From the NCBI RefSeq assembly GCF_003335085.1, contig NZ_QPEJ01000017.1, positions 62,001 to 126,000 on the forward strand: a DNA stretch of 64,000 nt, given 5' to 3'. Under the pieces are notes generated by a model, which searched no databases, was not told the DNA's origin, and saw only the letters and a list, made by a program, of their open reading frames with translations. The position numbers were made by a program, and so were the translations under genes. Every line of letters starts with the position of its first letter. Position 1 is the stretch's first letter. The stretch comes from Polaribacter sp. WD7. GTDB lineage: Bacteria > Bacteroidota > Bacteroidia > Flavobacteriales > Flavobacteriaceae. This document shows positions 1 through 6,727 of the stretch, piece after piece.

Positions 1-376
1 GGTAGAAGAGGTGTTAGCTGAATTGCAAGGAAAATATAAATTGATAGTTGCTACCAAAGGAGATCTATTAGATCAAGAACGTAAGTTACAAAAGTCAAAT
101 TTATCTCATTATTTTCATCATATAGAAGTGATGAGTGACAAGAAAGAAAAAGATTATCAAAAATTAATTCAACATTTAGATATACAACCTTCAGAATTAT
201 TAATGATAGGCAACTCTTTAAAATCGGACGTATTGCCATTGGTAAAAATAGGAGCTACTGCTATTCATATTCCTTTTCATACAACTTGGATACATGAACA
301 GGTTGCAGAAGACGTATCATCAAAAGAAGATTATTACACAGTCTTAAAAATAAAAGAAGTTCTGTCTTTCTTATAA
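1..376 (+). CDS. HAD-family hydrolase, C-terminal part (cut by window edge)
   Basis: The reading frame is open from the first bases, so the N-terminus with the nucleophile aspartate (HAD motif I) lies outside the window. The visible part keeps a motif-II-like 'VATKGD' near the beginning and the acidic motif IV region 'MIGNSLKSDV', in which a Gly-Asn-Ser is followed by the Mg-binding Asp. This arrangement is typical of small phosphatases of the haloacid dehalogenase superfamily (YjjG- or phosphoglycolate-phosphatase-like). The substrate cannot be told. A new promoter follows at once for the next gene, so this gene probably ends its own transcript. Confidence 0.85.
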   Translation, partial: VEEVLAELQGKYKLIVATKGDLLDQERKLQKSNLSHYFHHIEVMSDKKEKDYQKLIQHLDIQPSELLMIGNSLKSDVLPLVKIGATAIHIPFHTTWIHEQVAEDVSSKEDYYTVLKIKEVLSFL

Positions 377-386
377 ATAATTAAAC

Positions 387-394
387 TAAATTTG
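387..394 (+). promoter_or_regulatory. Bacteroidota -7 promoter element for the small gene at 416
   Basis: TAAATTTG matches the TAnnTTTG consensus recognised by the Bacteroidota primary sigma factor. It lies 21 nt before the ATG at 416. I see no convincing -33 TTG. Confidence 0.6.
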
Positions 395-415
395 TAGCGT
401 AAAATAAACAGAGTT

Positions 416-676
416 ATGGCAAGTATTAAAAATTTGAAAAAAGATATCAATTATGTCTTAGGTGATGTAATATCATATGCATTAGATGTGGCTGCTTTAA
501 AAAATGAAACTAAAAAAGGTAATGAAGTAGTAGATGAGGCAATTGAAACTTTTGATGTCTTAATGGCACAAGTAAATGCTACTAATGTAGAGAATAAAAA
601 AGCACACTTTAATGAGGTGAAAACTACTTTAGAAACTAAGGCAAAAGATTTAGTGGAAAAAGTAAACAGCTTTTAA
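416..676 (+). CDS. conserved small hypothetical protein (86 aa)
   Basis: An acidic/lysine-rich, apparently all-helical soluble protein with no signal peptide or membrane segment. It begins 'MASIKNLKKDINYVLGDVIS' and has a heptad-like pattern over most of its length. I recognise it only as a type of small protein seen in flavobacterial genomes; no function is known to me. It has its own promoter (387-394) and its own terminator (705-733), so it is a monocistronic and probably well expressed gene. Confidence 0.75.
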   Translation: MASIKNLKKDINYVLGDVISYALDVAALKNETKKGNEVVDEAIETFDVLMAQVNATNVENKKAHFNEVKTTLETKAKDLVEKVNSF

Positions 677-704
677 TTTAACGTTTTTTAAACAAAATTT
701 TAAG

Positions 705-733
705 ACCATCATTGTTAAAGTGATGGTTTTTTT
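705..733 (+). terminator. rho-independent terminator
   Basis: ACCATCA (705-711) pairs with TGATGGT (721-727) around a nine-base loop and is followed by a run of T. It ends the transcript of the 86-aa gene. Confidence 0.85.
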
Positions 734-799
734 ATTAAATTTGGAATAATATAATAATCAAGTTTAACCAACATTTATTGTATAACTAAATTTTAAAAA

Positions 800-997
800 A
801 TGGCAAGAGCAATGTTTGAGTACACAAAAACAGTACTACAAAAAGTAAGTTTTAATTCAGATTTGTTTTGTAAAGAAGTAGAAAAAGCAGTAAAAAGATT
901 ATTACCTTATGAAATTGATGAGTTAACAATTTGGTTAAGGCAATTTACAGCAAATAAACCTGAGTTATACTCATGTTTAGCATTAATAAGAGAATAA
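800..997 (+). CDS. conserved small hypothetical protein (65 aa)
   Basis: A short soluble protein starting 'MARAMFEYTKTVLQKVSFNS', predicted mostly helical, with a conserved-looking 'WLRQFTANKPELYSCL' tail. Proteins of this size and wording occur widely in flavobacteria without a function. It is bounded upstream by the terminator at 705-733 and downstream by a bidirectional terminator, so it is monocistronic. Coding character is supported by normal codon use and by the compact spacing of its stop to the terminator hairpin. Confidence 0.7.
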   Translation: MARAMFEYTKTVLQKVSFNSDLFCKEVEKAVKRLLPYEIDELTIWLRQFTANKPELYSCLALIRE

Positions 998-1000
998 AAA

Positions 1001-1025
1001 AAGAAGCCTAAAAGGCTTCTTTTTT
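1001..1025. terminator. bidirectional rho-independent terminator
   Basis: AAGAAGCC (1001-1008) pairs with GGCTTCTT (1014-1021), with T-runs on both strands. It serves the convergent 65-aa gene (plus) and the ECF operon (minus). Confidence 0.85.
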
Positions 1026-1026
1026 G

Positions 1027-1470
1027 TTAGGGTTTCTTTCTATATTTTCGCATTAATTCTCTGGCAAAATCTCGTTCTGATAGTTGTAGCTTTAAAATTT
1101 GTTTGTAGGTTAATACTTTAGCTATTTTTTTTGTAAAACTCACTTTCTCTAACAAAATCTGATTATCTAAATCTAGTTTATTTTTTACAAAAATTTTAGC
1201 ATCCTCTTCGCTTAAGCCTTCAAAACCACCATCATTTTTTATTTGTTTTCTAATAGCTGTTCTACCTTTGTTTCTTAATAGGTCTAGATTTTCTTCGTGT
1301 GTATTGTAAATAGGCCAAAATTGTTGCGCCACTTCTGCTGTAAGATTAAGTTCTTGTGTTAAAAAAGCAATTTTTAGAGCTTTTATTTTTTCTTTATTTT
1401 TTCTCCCCTGTGCTGCAACGTTTAATGATATAAACAGCAGTAGAATTAATAGAATTATGTTTTTTTTCAT
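1027..1470 (-). CDS. periplasmic sensor-type protein of an ECF sigma operon
   Basis: A 147-aa protein with a clear N-terminal signal peptide (hydrophobic 'IILLILLLFISLNVAAQ') followed by a basic, helical periplasmic domain with 'AQQFWPIYNTHEENL' and 'LDNQILLEKVSFTKKIAKVL'. The pattern resembles the Spy/CpxP-like LTXXQ helical fold, and flavobacterial genomes usually carry such a protein as the third gene after an ECF sigma factor and an anti-sigma factor, where it is called 'sensor of ECF-type sigma factor'. Order here is sigma, anti-sigma, sensor, with 1 nt between the last two, so co-expression is very likely. The signal sensed is unknown. Confidence 0.75.
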   Translation of the reverse strand: MKKNIILLILLLFISLNVAAQGRKNKEKIKALKIAFLTQELNLTAEVAQQFWPIYNTHEENLDLLRNKGRTAIRKQIKNDGGFEGLSEEDAKIFVKNKLDLDNQILLEKVSFTKKIAKVLTYKQILKLQLSERDFARELMRKYRKKP

Positions 1471-1471
1471 A

Positions 1472-2017
1472 CTAATTAATTTCGTTTAATAAACTTGTGT
1501 TTTCGTTGTAAATAATATAATCTTCTATAGCTTCATTTTCAAGATTTGCATAACTAAAATCGTCTATATTAACTTCATCACCATCAATAATAAATGTAGC
1601 AATTTCTTCTGAAGTAAAAAAAGTTGAATTATCAATAATCCATGTTTCAATATCATTTTTAGCTAAACTATCAAAACTAACCTTTGCGCTATTTGTGTTA
1701 AAGTAAAAAATACTAATAAAAAGGATAATAGAAGCAGCTATTCCAGCTGGTATTATTTTGTAAATTCGTTTTTGTAAAGAAATGACGTTGCCTCTCTTTT
1801 TTTCTGACACTACATTAGATAAAATAGTTTCTTCTAAATTATCAAAATAATTCTCTGGAACTTTAAAAGAGTTTTCTTTATTAAATTGATTATCAATTTT
1901 TTTAATAGAAAATTGTTGTTCTATACTTTCTAAATAATCTTTAGGGATAGAGAAACCGTTTTCTTTACCGATAACAGATTTTAGGTATGTTTCACTATTT
2001 TTTATGTTGTCTTCCAT
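1472..2017 (-). CDS. anti-sigma-factor-like single-pass membrane protein
   Basis: A 181-aa protein with a cytoplasmic N-terminal half containing two related segments ('FSIPKDYLESIEQQF' and 'FKVPENYFDNLEETI'), one transmembrane helix ('IIPAGIAASIILFISIFYF', about residues 90-108) and an acidic periplasmic tail. Topology and position directly after an ECF sigma gene indicate an anti-sigma factor. The repeated F-x-[IV]-P-x-[DN]-Y-[FL] motif is common in flavobacterial proteins of this class. Its acidic exterior could interact with the basic sensor protein encoded next to it; that is inference. Confidence 0.7.
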   Translation of the reverse strand: MEDNIKNSETYLKSVIGKENGFSIPKDYLESIEQQFSIKKIDNQFNKENSFKVPENYFDNLEETILSNVVSEKKRGNVISLQKRIYKIIPAGIAASIILFISIFYFNTNSAKVSFDSLAKNDIETWIIDNSTFFTSEEIATFIIDGDEVNIDDFSYANLENEAIEDYIIYNENTSLLNEIN

Positions 2018-2050
2018 TTTATTTTTTAGACCGTTTAATTATCAAAAGGT

Positions 2051-2599
2051 TTAATTTACTTTATGTTTTATATAGTATTCTATTTTTTTTACAGCATGAA
2101 AATAGGAGGCTTTTAAAGCTCCTACTGATGTTTCTAAAATTTCAGAAATTTCTTCATACTTTAACTCATCAAAATATTTCATGTTAAAAACCAATTGTTG
2201 CTTTTGGGGTAGTGTTGCAATTGCTTTTTGAAGAATTAACTGTATTTCATTACCCGTAAAAAAATCATCAGAAGTTAAAGCTGAAGCAAGTTCTTGTTGG
2301 TAGTCAGCAATATCTAAACTTCGCTGTTTGGCTCTTTTATTAATAAAAGTAATGGCTTCATTGGTTGCAATTCTATACATCCAAGAATACAATTTACTGT
2401 TTTGATTAAACTTGTCAATATTTCTATAAATTTTAATAAAAGTATTTTGTAAAACATCATCTGCATCATCATGAGAAATTACAATTTTACGAACGTGCCA
2501 ATACAAGCGTTCTTTATAGCTTTTAATAAGCTCTCTAAATGCTTTTTCTTTGGTACTTGCGTTTTGTAATGCTGATACTAAGCGTGTTTCGTCTGTCAA
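2051..2599 (-). CDS. ECF-type RNA polymerase sigma factor
   Basis: A 182-aa sigma-70-family protein of extracytoplasmic-function type. Region 2 contains 'DADDVLQNTFIKIYRNIDKF' and 'LYSWMYRIATNEAITFINK' (about residues 44-90); region 4 contains 'LPQKQQLVFNMKYFDELKYE' and the DNA-binding helix 'EEISEILETSVGALKASYFH'. The start codon is TTG; no in-frame ATG precedes region 2. It heads a three-gene operon with an anti-sigma factor and a sensor-like protein. Regulon unknown. Confidence 0.9.
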   Translation of the reverse strand: MTDETRLVSALQNASTKEKAFRELIKSYKERLYWHVRKIVISHDDADDVLQNTFIKIYRNIDKFNQNSKLYSWMYRIATNEAITFINKRAKQRSLDIADYQQELASALTSDDFFTGNEIQLILQKAIATLPQKQQLVFNMKYFDELKYEEISEILETSVGALKASYFHAVKKIEYYIKHKVN

Positions 2600-2652
2600 T
2601 TTATAGTCTATAACATTGAGACTCTAAAAATACAAAAAGGTTTAATTTATTG

Positions 2653-4101
2653 TTACTTTTTTATTCTTGGTCTAGAATAGCCAAAAAGACGTTTTTGTTT
2701 AATGGTTTCAGCAATTCCTTCGGGCAACATTTCTTCCCAACCTTCTTCACCATTCATAATCATTTTTAAAACTGTTCTAGAAAAAATGTCTAAAATATCT
2801 TTATCAAAATCATCTATATTTTTAAGTTTTCCATTGTGTTTAAAGAACTTGTAGAGTTCTTTCATCCTTGGATGAACTTTTAGGTTTTCACTATCAATAT
2901 AAGTATCAGTAGCTTGATCATGGTAAGGGTACATGTATACTTTTAAATCTCTGTAAAACAGTTTACCAAATGCTTCTAAAATTCCACCACTTAAATTTCT
3001 ATAATACTTCTCATCAAAAATTTGAATTAAGTTCTGAACTCCCATGGTAAGTCCCATTCGTTCTTTTGTAAATTCACTAAAGTATTCAACCAGTTTAAAG
3101 TATTGTTGAAAACTAGTAATCATTACATTTTGTCCTAAAGAACATAATAATTCTGCCCTATCTAAAAAGTCTCTTTCATTAATTTTTCCTTTAGAAGCAA
3201 GGTTGCTTAAGGTAATTTCAAAAATAATTTGTGTTTTACTCTCATCAACTTTGTTTTCTTCAAAAAAGAGTTTTTTAGACTTTTCATACATATCCATATT
3301 TACCTTGGTAACTGGTCTAAAACTACCTCTAAGTGCTAATATGTTTTTCTTGTACAATACTTGTGCTGGCAATAAATTGTTACCATCAGGTCCAAACATA
3401 ACAGCATTGGTCATTCCGTTTTTAAGTAATTGTAGACTCATCAAACGGTTATCTACATACATAAATCGAGGTCCAGAAAAATTAATCATATCTATTTCTA
3501 GTTGATCATTGCTTAGGTTGTCATAAAAAGATTTTACCAACTCTTTAGGGTTATCATTAAGGTAAAAAGCACCATAAAGAAGATTTACACCTAGCACACC
3601 TAAGGTTTCTTGCTGTAACCTAGCATCTGTTTCTTTAAAACGCAAATGCAAAATAATTTCATTATACCCTTCTAAAGGATCTAGCTGAAAACGGATACCT
3701 ACCCAACCATGACCTTTAAATTGTTTGGCAAAATCTATGGTAGTTACGGTATTTGCATAACTAAAAAACAATTTATCAGGATGTTTTTCTCTACTTAATC
3801 TGTCTTCGATTAAATGAATTTCATGACCTAACATTTTTTTTAGACGTGGTTGTGTAACATACCTTCTGTCATCTTCTACACCATATATTGCATCAGAAAA
3901 ATCTTTATCGTAAGCACTCATGGCTTTGGCAATAGTACCAGAGGCAGCACCAGATCTAAAGAAGTTACGTGCAGTTTCTTGTCCTGCACCAATTTCAGAA
4001 AATGTACCGTAAATATCTCTATTTAAGTTTATTCTTAATGCTTTACTTTTGGTAGTTGGTACGCTACTAATTTCTTGATCGCCCTTTAAAGAGATTGCCA
4101 T
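2653..4101 (-). CDS. conserved flavobacterial protein of unknown function (482 aa)
   Basis: A soluble protein without signal peptide or membrane helix. The N-terminal third has 'EIGAGQETARNFFRSGAASG' followed by 'TIAKAMSAYDKDFSDAIYG', a very conserved-looking block. Flavobacterial annotations sometimes call such proteins nicotinate-nucleotide adenylyltransferase, but I see no HxGH nucleotidyltransferase motif, so I do not adopt that name. It lies upstream of the ECF operon in the same direction with 53 nt between, and is divergent from the MBL-fold hydrolase. Cytoplasmic, probably enzymatic, reaction unknown. Confidence 0.7.
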   Translation of the reverse strand: MAISLKGDQEISSVPTTKSKALRINLNRDIYGTFSEIGAGQETARNFFRSGAASGTIAKAMSAYDKDFSDAIYGVEDDRRYVTQPRLKKMLGHEIHLIEDRLSREKHPDKLFFSYANTVTTIDFAKQFKGHGWVGIRFQLDPLEGYNEIILHLRFKETDARLQQETLGVLGVNLLYGAFYLNDNPKELVKSFYDNLSNDQLEIDMINFSGPRFMYVDNRLMSLQLLKNGMTNAVMFGPDGNNLLPAQVLYKKNILALRGSFRPVTKVNMDMYEKSKKLFFEENKVDESKTQIIFEITLSNLASKGKINERDFLDRAELLCSLGQNVMITSFQQYFKLVEYFSEFTKERMGLTMGVQNLIQIFDEKYYRNLSGGILEAFGKLFYRDLKVYMYPYHDQATDTYIDSENLKVHPRMKELYKFFKHNGKLKNIDDFDKDILDIFSRTVLKMIMNGEEGWEEMLPEGIAETIKQKRLFGYSRPRIKK

Positions 4102-4178
4102 ATAAAACGGATTTATGTTTCAAACAAATGTACTAAAATAGAGTGCTACCAGTCAATTTTTATATTATTTTTGTTGTA

Positions 4179-4961
4179 ATGAATTTTACCAAAAAACTGT
4201 TAAAAATTACTTTTTTAGGAACCGGAACTTCTCAAGGAATTCCTATGATTGCCAATAATGAGCCTGTTTGTAAATCTACAAATCCTAAAGACAAACGTTT
4301 GCGTTCATCAATTTTAATATCTTGGGATGATGTGGCGTATACTGTAGATTGCGGTCCAGATTTTAGACAGCAAATGCTAAGAGAAAATGTGCAATCTCTT
4401 AATGGTGTTTTTTTTACTCACGAACATGCAGACCATATAGGGGGTTTAGATGATTTACGTCCATTTTGTTACAAAATAGGAGATATGCCTATTTATTTAA
4501 ATAAGAGAACATTAGGTAGTTTAGAGAGGCGTTTTGAATATATTTTTGATCCTAAATTTAGATATCCTGGAGCACCAAAAGTGATGCCTAAGGTGATTAA
4601 CGATAGATCTTTTATGGTTGATGGATTAGAAATAACGCCAATTAAAGTTTTTCATGGCAAATTACCCATTACTGCATACCGATTTCAAGATTTTGCCTAT
4701 GTAACAGATGTAAGTTTTGTAGAAGAGACTGAAAAAGAAAAATTAAAAGGCTTGGATGTTTTAGTAGTTGATGCTTTACGTATTGCACCGCACACCACAC
4801 ATTTTAACTTAGAAGATGCCTTAGCGTTTGTTACAGAAATTAAACCTCAAAAAGCTTATTTTACGCATATTAGCCATAGATTAGGTTTTCATGATGAAGT
4901 TTCTAAATTACTTCCAGACAATGTATTTTTAGCATACGATGGGTTAAAAATAGAAGTTTAG
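4179..4961 (+). CDS. MBL-fold metallo-hydrolase, PhnP-like
   Basis: 260 aa from the ATG at 4179; an upstream GTG at 4143 is in frame but would add a 12-residue hydrophobic extension, and the family begins close to 'KITFLGTGTSQGIP'. The metallo-beta-lactamase signature THEHADH is at residues 80-86, followed by 'IGGLDDLRPF', and further metal ligands are supplied by 'YVTDVS' and 'FTHISH'. Family members of the PhnP/ElaC-like branch are phosphodiesterases (for example cyclic phosphoribosyl phosphodiesterase); which ester is cleaved here is not determined. No phn genes are nearby. Confidence 0.85.
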   Translation: MNFTKKLLKITFLGTGTSQGIPMIANNEPVCKSTNPKDKRLRSSILISWDDVAYTVDCGPDFRQQMLRENVQSLNGVFFTHEHADHIGGLDDLRPFCYKIGDMPIYLNKRTLGSLERRFEYIFDPKFRYPGAPKVMPKVINDRSFMVDGLEITPIKVFHGKLPITAYRFQDFAYVTDVSFVEETEKEKLKGLDVLVVDALRIAPHTTHFNLEDALAFVTEIKPQKAYFTHISHRLGFHDEVSKLLPDNVFLAYDGLKIEV

Positions 4962-4985
4962 ATTTTTATAATTTGTTTTTTAATG

Positions 4986-4993
4986 TATATTTG
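4986..4993 (+). promoter_or_regulatory. -7 promoter element of the GTPase/kinase operon
   Basis: TATATTTG matches TAnnTTTG and lies 65 nt before the first gene of the operon (ATG 5059), leaving a leader of roughly 60 nt. Confidence 0.55.
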
Positions 4994-5058
4994 TTTGTAA
5001 GCCTTTTATTAAAGGTGTTTTAATATTAAAATCAGGTAGGAACAAACCGACTTAAAAC

Positions 5059-5409
5059 ATGGCAGAGAACAAAGAAAAAAATGACACAGTTGACAATCAA
5101 AAAGAAATTGATAGAATTGCAGCTGTAAGAGAGCTCATCTTTGGTGAAAATATGAAAGAATACAACAGCGAATTTGCTGATGTATATAGTAAAATCCAAT
5201 CACTTAAAGATGCAACTGACAAAAATTTACACGAAGCCGTAACTAATTTAGAAAATAAATTAGCCGATTTAGAAAGTTTAATGGATCATAAATTTCAGGA
5301 TTTAAATGACGATTTAGACAAGAGATTGGCAGATTTAGATGATGAAAAAACAGACAGAAGAAAATTAGGAAAAGCTTTAGAGAAAATTGCTCTGATGTTG
5401 CAAGAATAA
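5059..5409 (+). CDS. coiled-coil protein, first gene of GTPase/kinase operon
   Basis: A 116-aa soluble, highly charged protein. Residues about 40-100 form long heptads ('LENKLADLESLMDHKFQDLN'), predicted to be a coiled coil, and the N-terminal segment contains 'AAVRELIFGENMKEYNSEF'. That segment resembles 'LLRELLLAEDRDKFEALSKE' of the next protein, suggesting the two share a short LRELLF/L-type helix. No catalytic motif. The stop is followed without gap by the start of the next gene (5410), so they are translated as a unit. Some flavobacterial genomes label such a protein fructose-1,6-bisphosphatase; nothing in the sequence supports that. Confidence 0.7.
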   Translation: MAENKEKNDTVDNQKEIDRIAAVRELIFGENMKEYNSEFADVYSKIQSLKDATDKNLHEAVTNLENKLADLESLMDHKFQDLNDDLDKRLADLDDEKTDRRKLGKALEKIALMLQE

Positions 5410-6219
5410 ATGAAAAAAACACCTGTAGATAGCACAAAAGACAATCGTTTTGAGTTACTCAGAGAACTTTTATTAGCAGAAGACAGAGATAAGTTTGAAG
5501 CCCTTAGTAAAGAGGTTATTCTTAGAGAAAAGCTAAAAAATAATGTTTCTCCTTTGGTAGATGAAAAAATTCTTGATCTTAGAGAGAAATTTCCTGAATA
5601 TTTTGGAGATACCATTACACAAACTATAAAAGTTCAAATTAGAGACTCACAAGACGAAGTTGTAGAAGCCTTATACCCAATTATGGGTAAATTGGTTAAA
5701 AAAGCTATTGTTAGTGAAATTACTAAGTTAACTGAGAGTGTTAATAAAACTGTAAAAGAAAAATTTTCTATTCAAGAAATTTTAAAACGTTTTATAAGAG
5801 GAAAAAAGAATGATGCAGACATTGTTTTACAAGAAGTTTTTGAACCTATTATAGAAGAAGTTTTTGTCATAGAAAAAGATTCTGGATTGTTATCTGGGAG
5901 TTACTCTAGAGGTAATATTGCAGATAAAGATATGGTTTCTGGAATGTTAACAGCCATCAAATCTTTTGCAGAAGATGCTTTTTCTAAAGAAGGTCAAGAT
6001 TTAGAAGATATTAAATTTGAAACCTTTCAACTTTCTATTCAAAATTTTAAAAGTATTTATATAGCCATTGCCTGTTCCGGAGTGTTGAATGCTAGTTTTA
6101 AAGAAGAATTGTCTGATAGAATACACAATTTAGCAGAGATTATATTAAGAGATCGTTCTTTTTTGTCTGAAGAAGAGCGTTTGAATACATTAATTGTTAA
6201 AGAGCTAATTGAAGCTTAA
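5410..6219 (+). CDS. unknown protein resembling the N-terminal domain of OmpA-fused proteins; possible GTPase platform
   Basis: 269 aa, soluble, no signal peptide. The middle ('VEALYPIMGKLVKKAI') and the later part ('EEVFVIEKDSGLLSGSYS', 'DKDMVSGMLTAIKSFAEDAF') look like the N-terminal cytoplasmic region of a family often named cell envelope biogenesis protein OmpA in other phyla, but here no OmpA peptidoglycan-binding domain follows. The stretch from about residue 155 to 255 has the strand-helix order of a longin/roadblock-like module (a hydrophobic strand, a sensor-like loop, then a Met-rich helix). Such modules act as platforms for small GTPases, and the next gene encodes one. The fold assignment is my inference. 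Confidence 0.6.
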   Translation: MKKTPVDSTKDNRFELLRELLLAEDRDKFEALSKEVILREKLKNNVSPLVDEKILDLREKFPEYFGDTITQTIKVQIRDSQDEVVEALYPIMGKLVKKAIVSEITKLTESVNKTVKEKFSIQEILKRFIRGKKNDADIVLQEVFEPIIEEVFVIEKDSGLLSGSYSRGNIADKDMVSGMLTAIKSFAEDAFSKEGQDLEDIKFETFQLSIQNFKSIYIAIACSGVLNASFKEELSDRIHNLAEIILRDRSFLSEEERLNTLIVKELIEA

Positions 6220-6235
6220 AAATCAATTAAATTTT

Positions 6236-6721
6236 ATGATTGCAAAAAAAGTACTACTTGTTGGTAATTTTGGAGTTGGAAAAACATCTTTAATTAGAAG
6301 ATTTGTATTGAATGAATTTTCTGAAGATTATATAAGTACTATTGGTGTTAGAGTTAGTAAAAAAGTAGTGTCGTATCAAAACGAAACTATAAAATTAATG
6401 ATTTGGGATGTTGCAGGAACTAATGGAGATGAAAAAATACCCAAAGCCTACTTTTTAGGTGCACATGCCGCAATGTTTGTTTTTGACCTAAGTAGAGAAG
6501 AAACTTATCTAACCATAGATAAAAATCTTAAAATGGTAAGAGATTTATCAGGGTTAAAAGATATTACCATAGTTGGTAATAAAAAAGATTTATTAAGTGC
6601 TACAGAAATAGATAATGTAATACAAAAAGTATCTGTTGATATTGATTTGATAACCAGTGCAAAAGAAGGCGATTACGTAGAAGATGCTTTTATGAAATTA
6701 ACCGCCCAAGCTCTAAAATAA
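6236..6721 (+). CDS. Ras-like small GTPase
   Basis: 161 aa starting at the ATG 16 nt after the preceding stop; an upstream TTG (6209) would overlap the previous gene and add no conserved residues. G motifs are all recognisable: G1 GNFGVGKTS (10-18), a G2 threonine in 'STIGVRV' (about 35), G3 WDVAGT (57-62), G4 NKKD (115-118), G5 SAK (141-143). The residue after DxxG, glutamine in Ras (Gln61), is threonine, which would be expected to lower intrinsic GTP hydrolysis. The protein is soluble with no lipidation signal. Its place between a platform-like protein and a histidine kinase points to a polarity or signalling switch analogous to MglA; that role is inferred. Confidence 0.9.
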   Translation: MIAKKVLLVGNFGVGKTSLIRRFVLNEFSEDYISTIGVRVSKKVVSYQNETIKLMIWDVAGTNGDEKIPKAYFLGAHAAMFVFDLSREETYLTIDKNLKMVRDLSGLKDITIVGNKKDLLSATEIDNVIQKVSVDIDLITSAKEGDYVEDAFMKLTAQALK

Positions 6722-6727
6722 TACTCC

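Noticed and set aside
4143..4178. GTG start adding 12 residues to the MBL-fold hydrolase
   Set aside because: The added segment is hydrophobic and not part of the family; the ATG at 4179 is adjacent to the conserved first strand.
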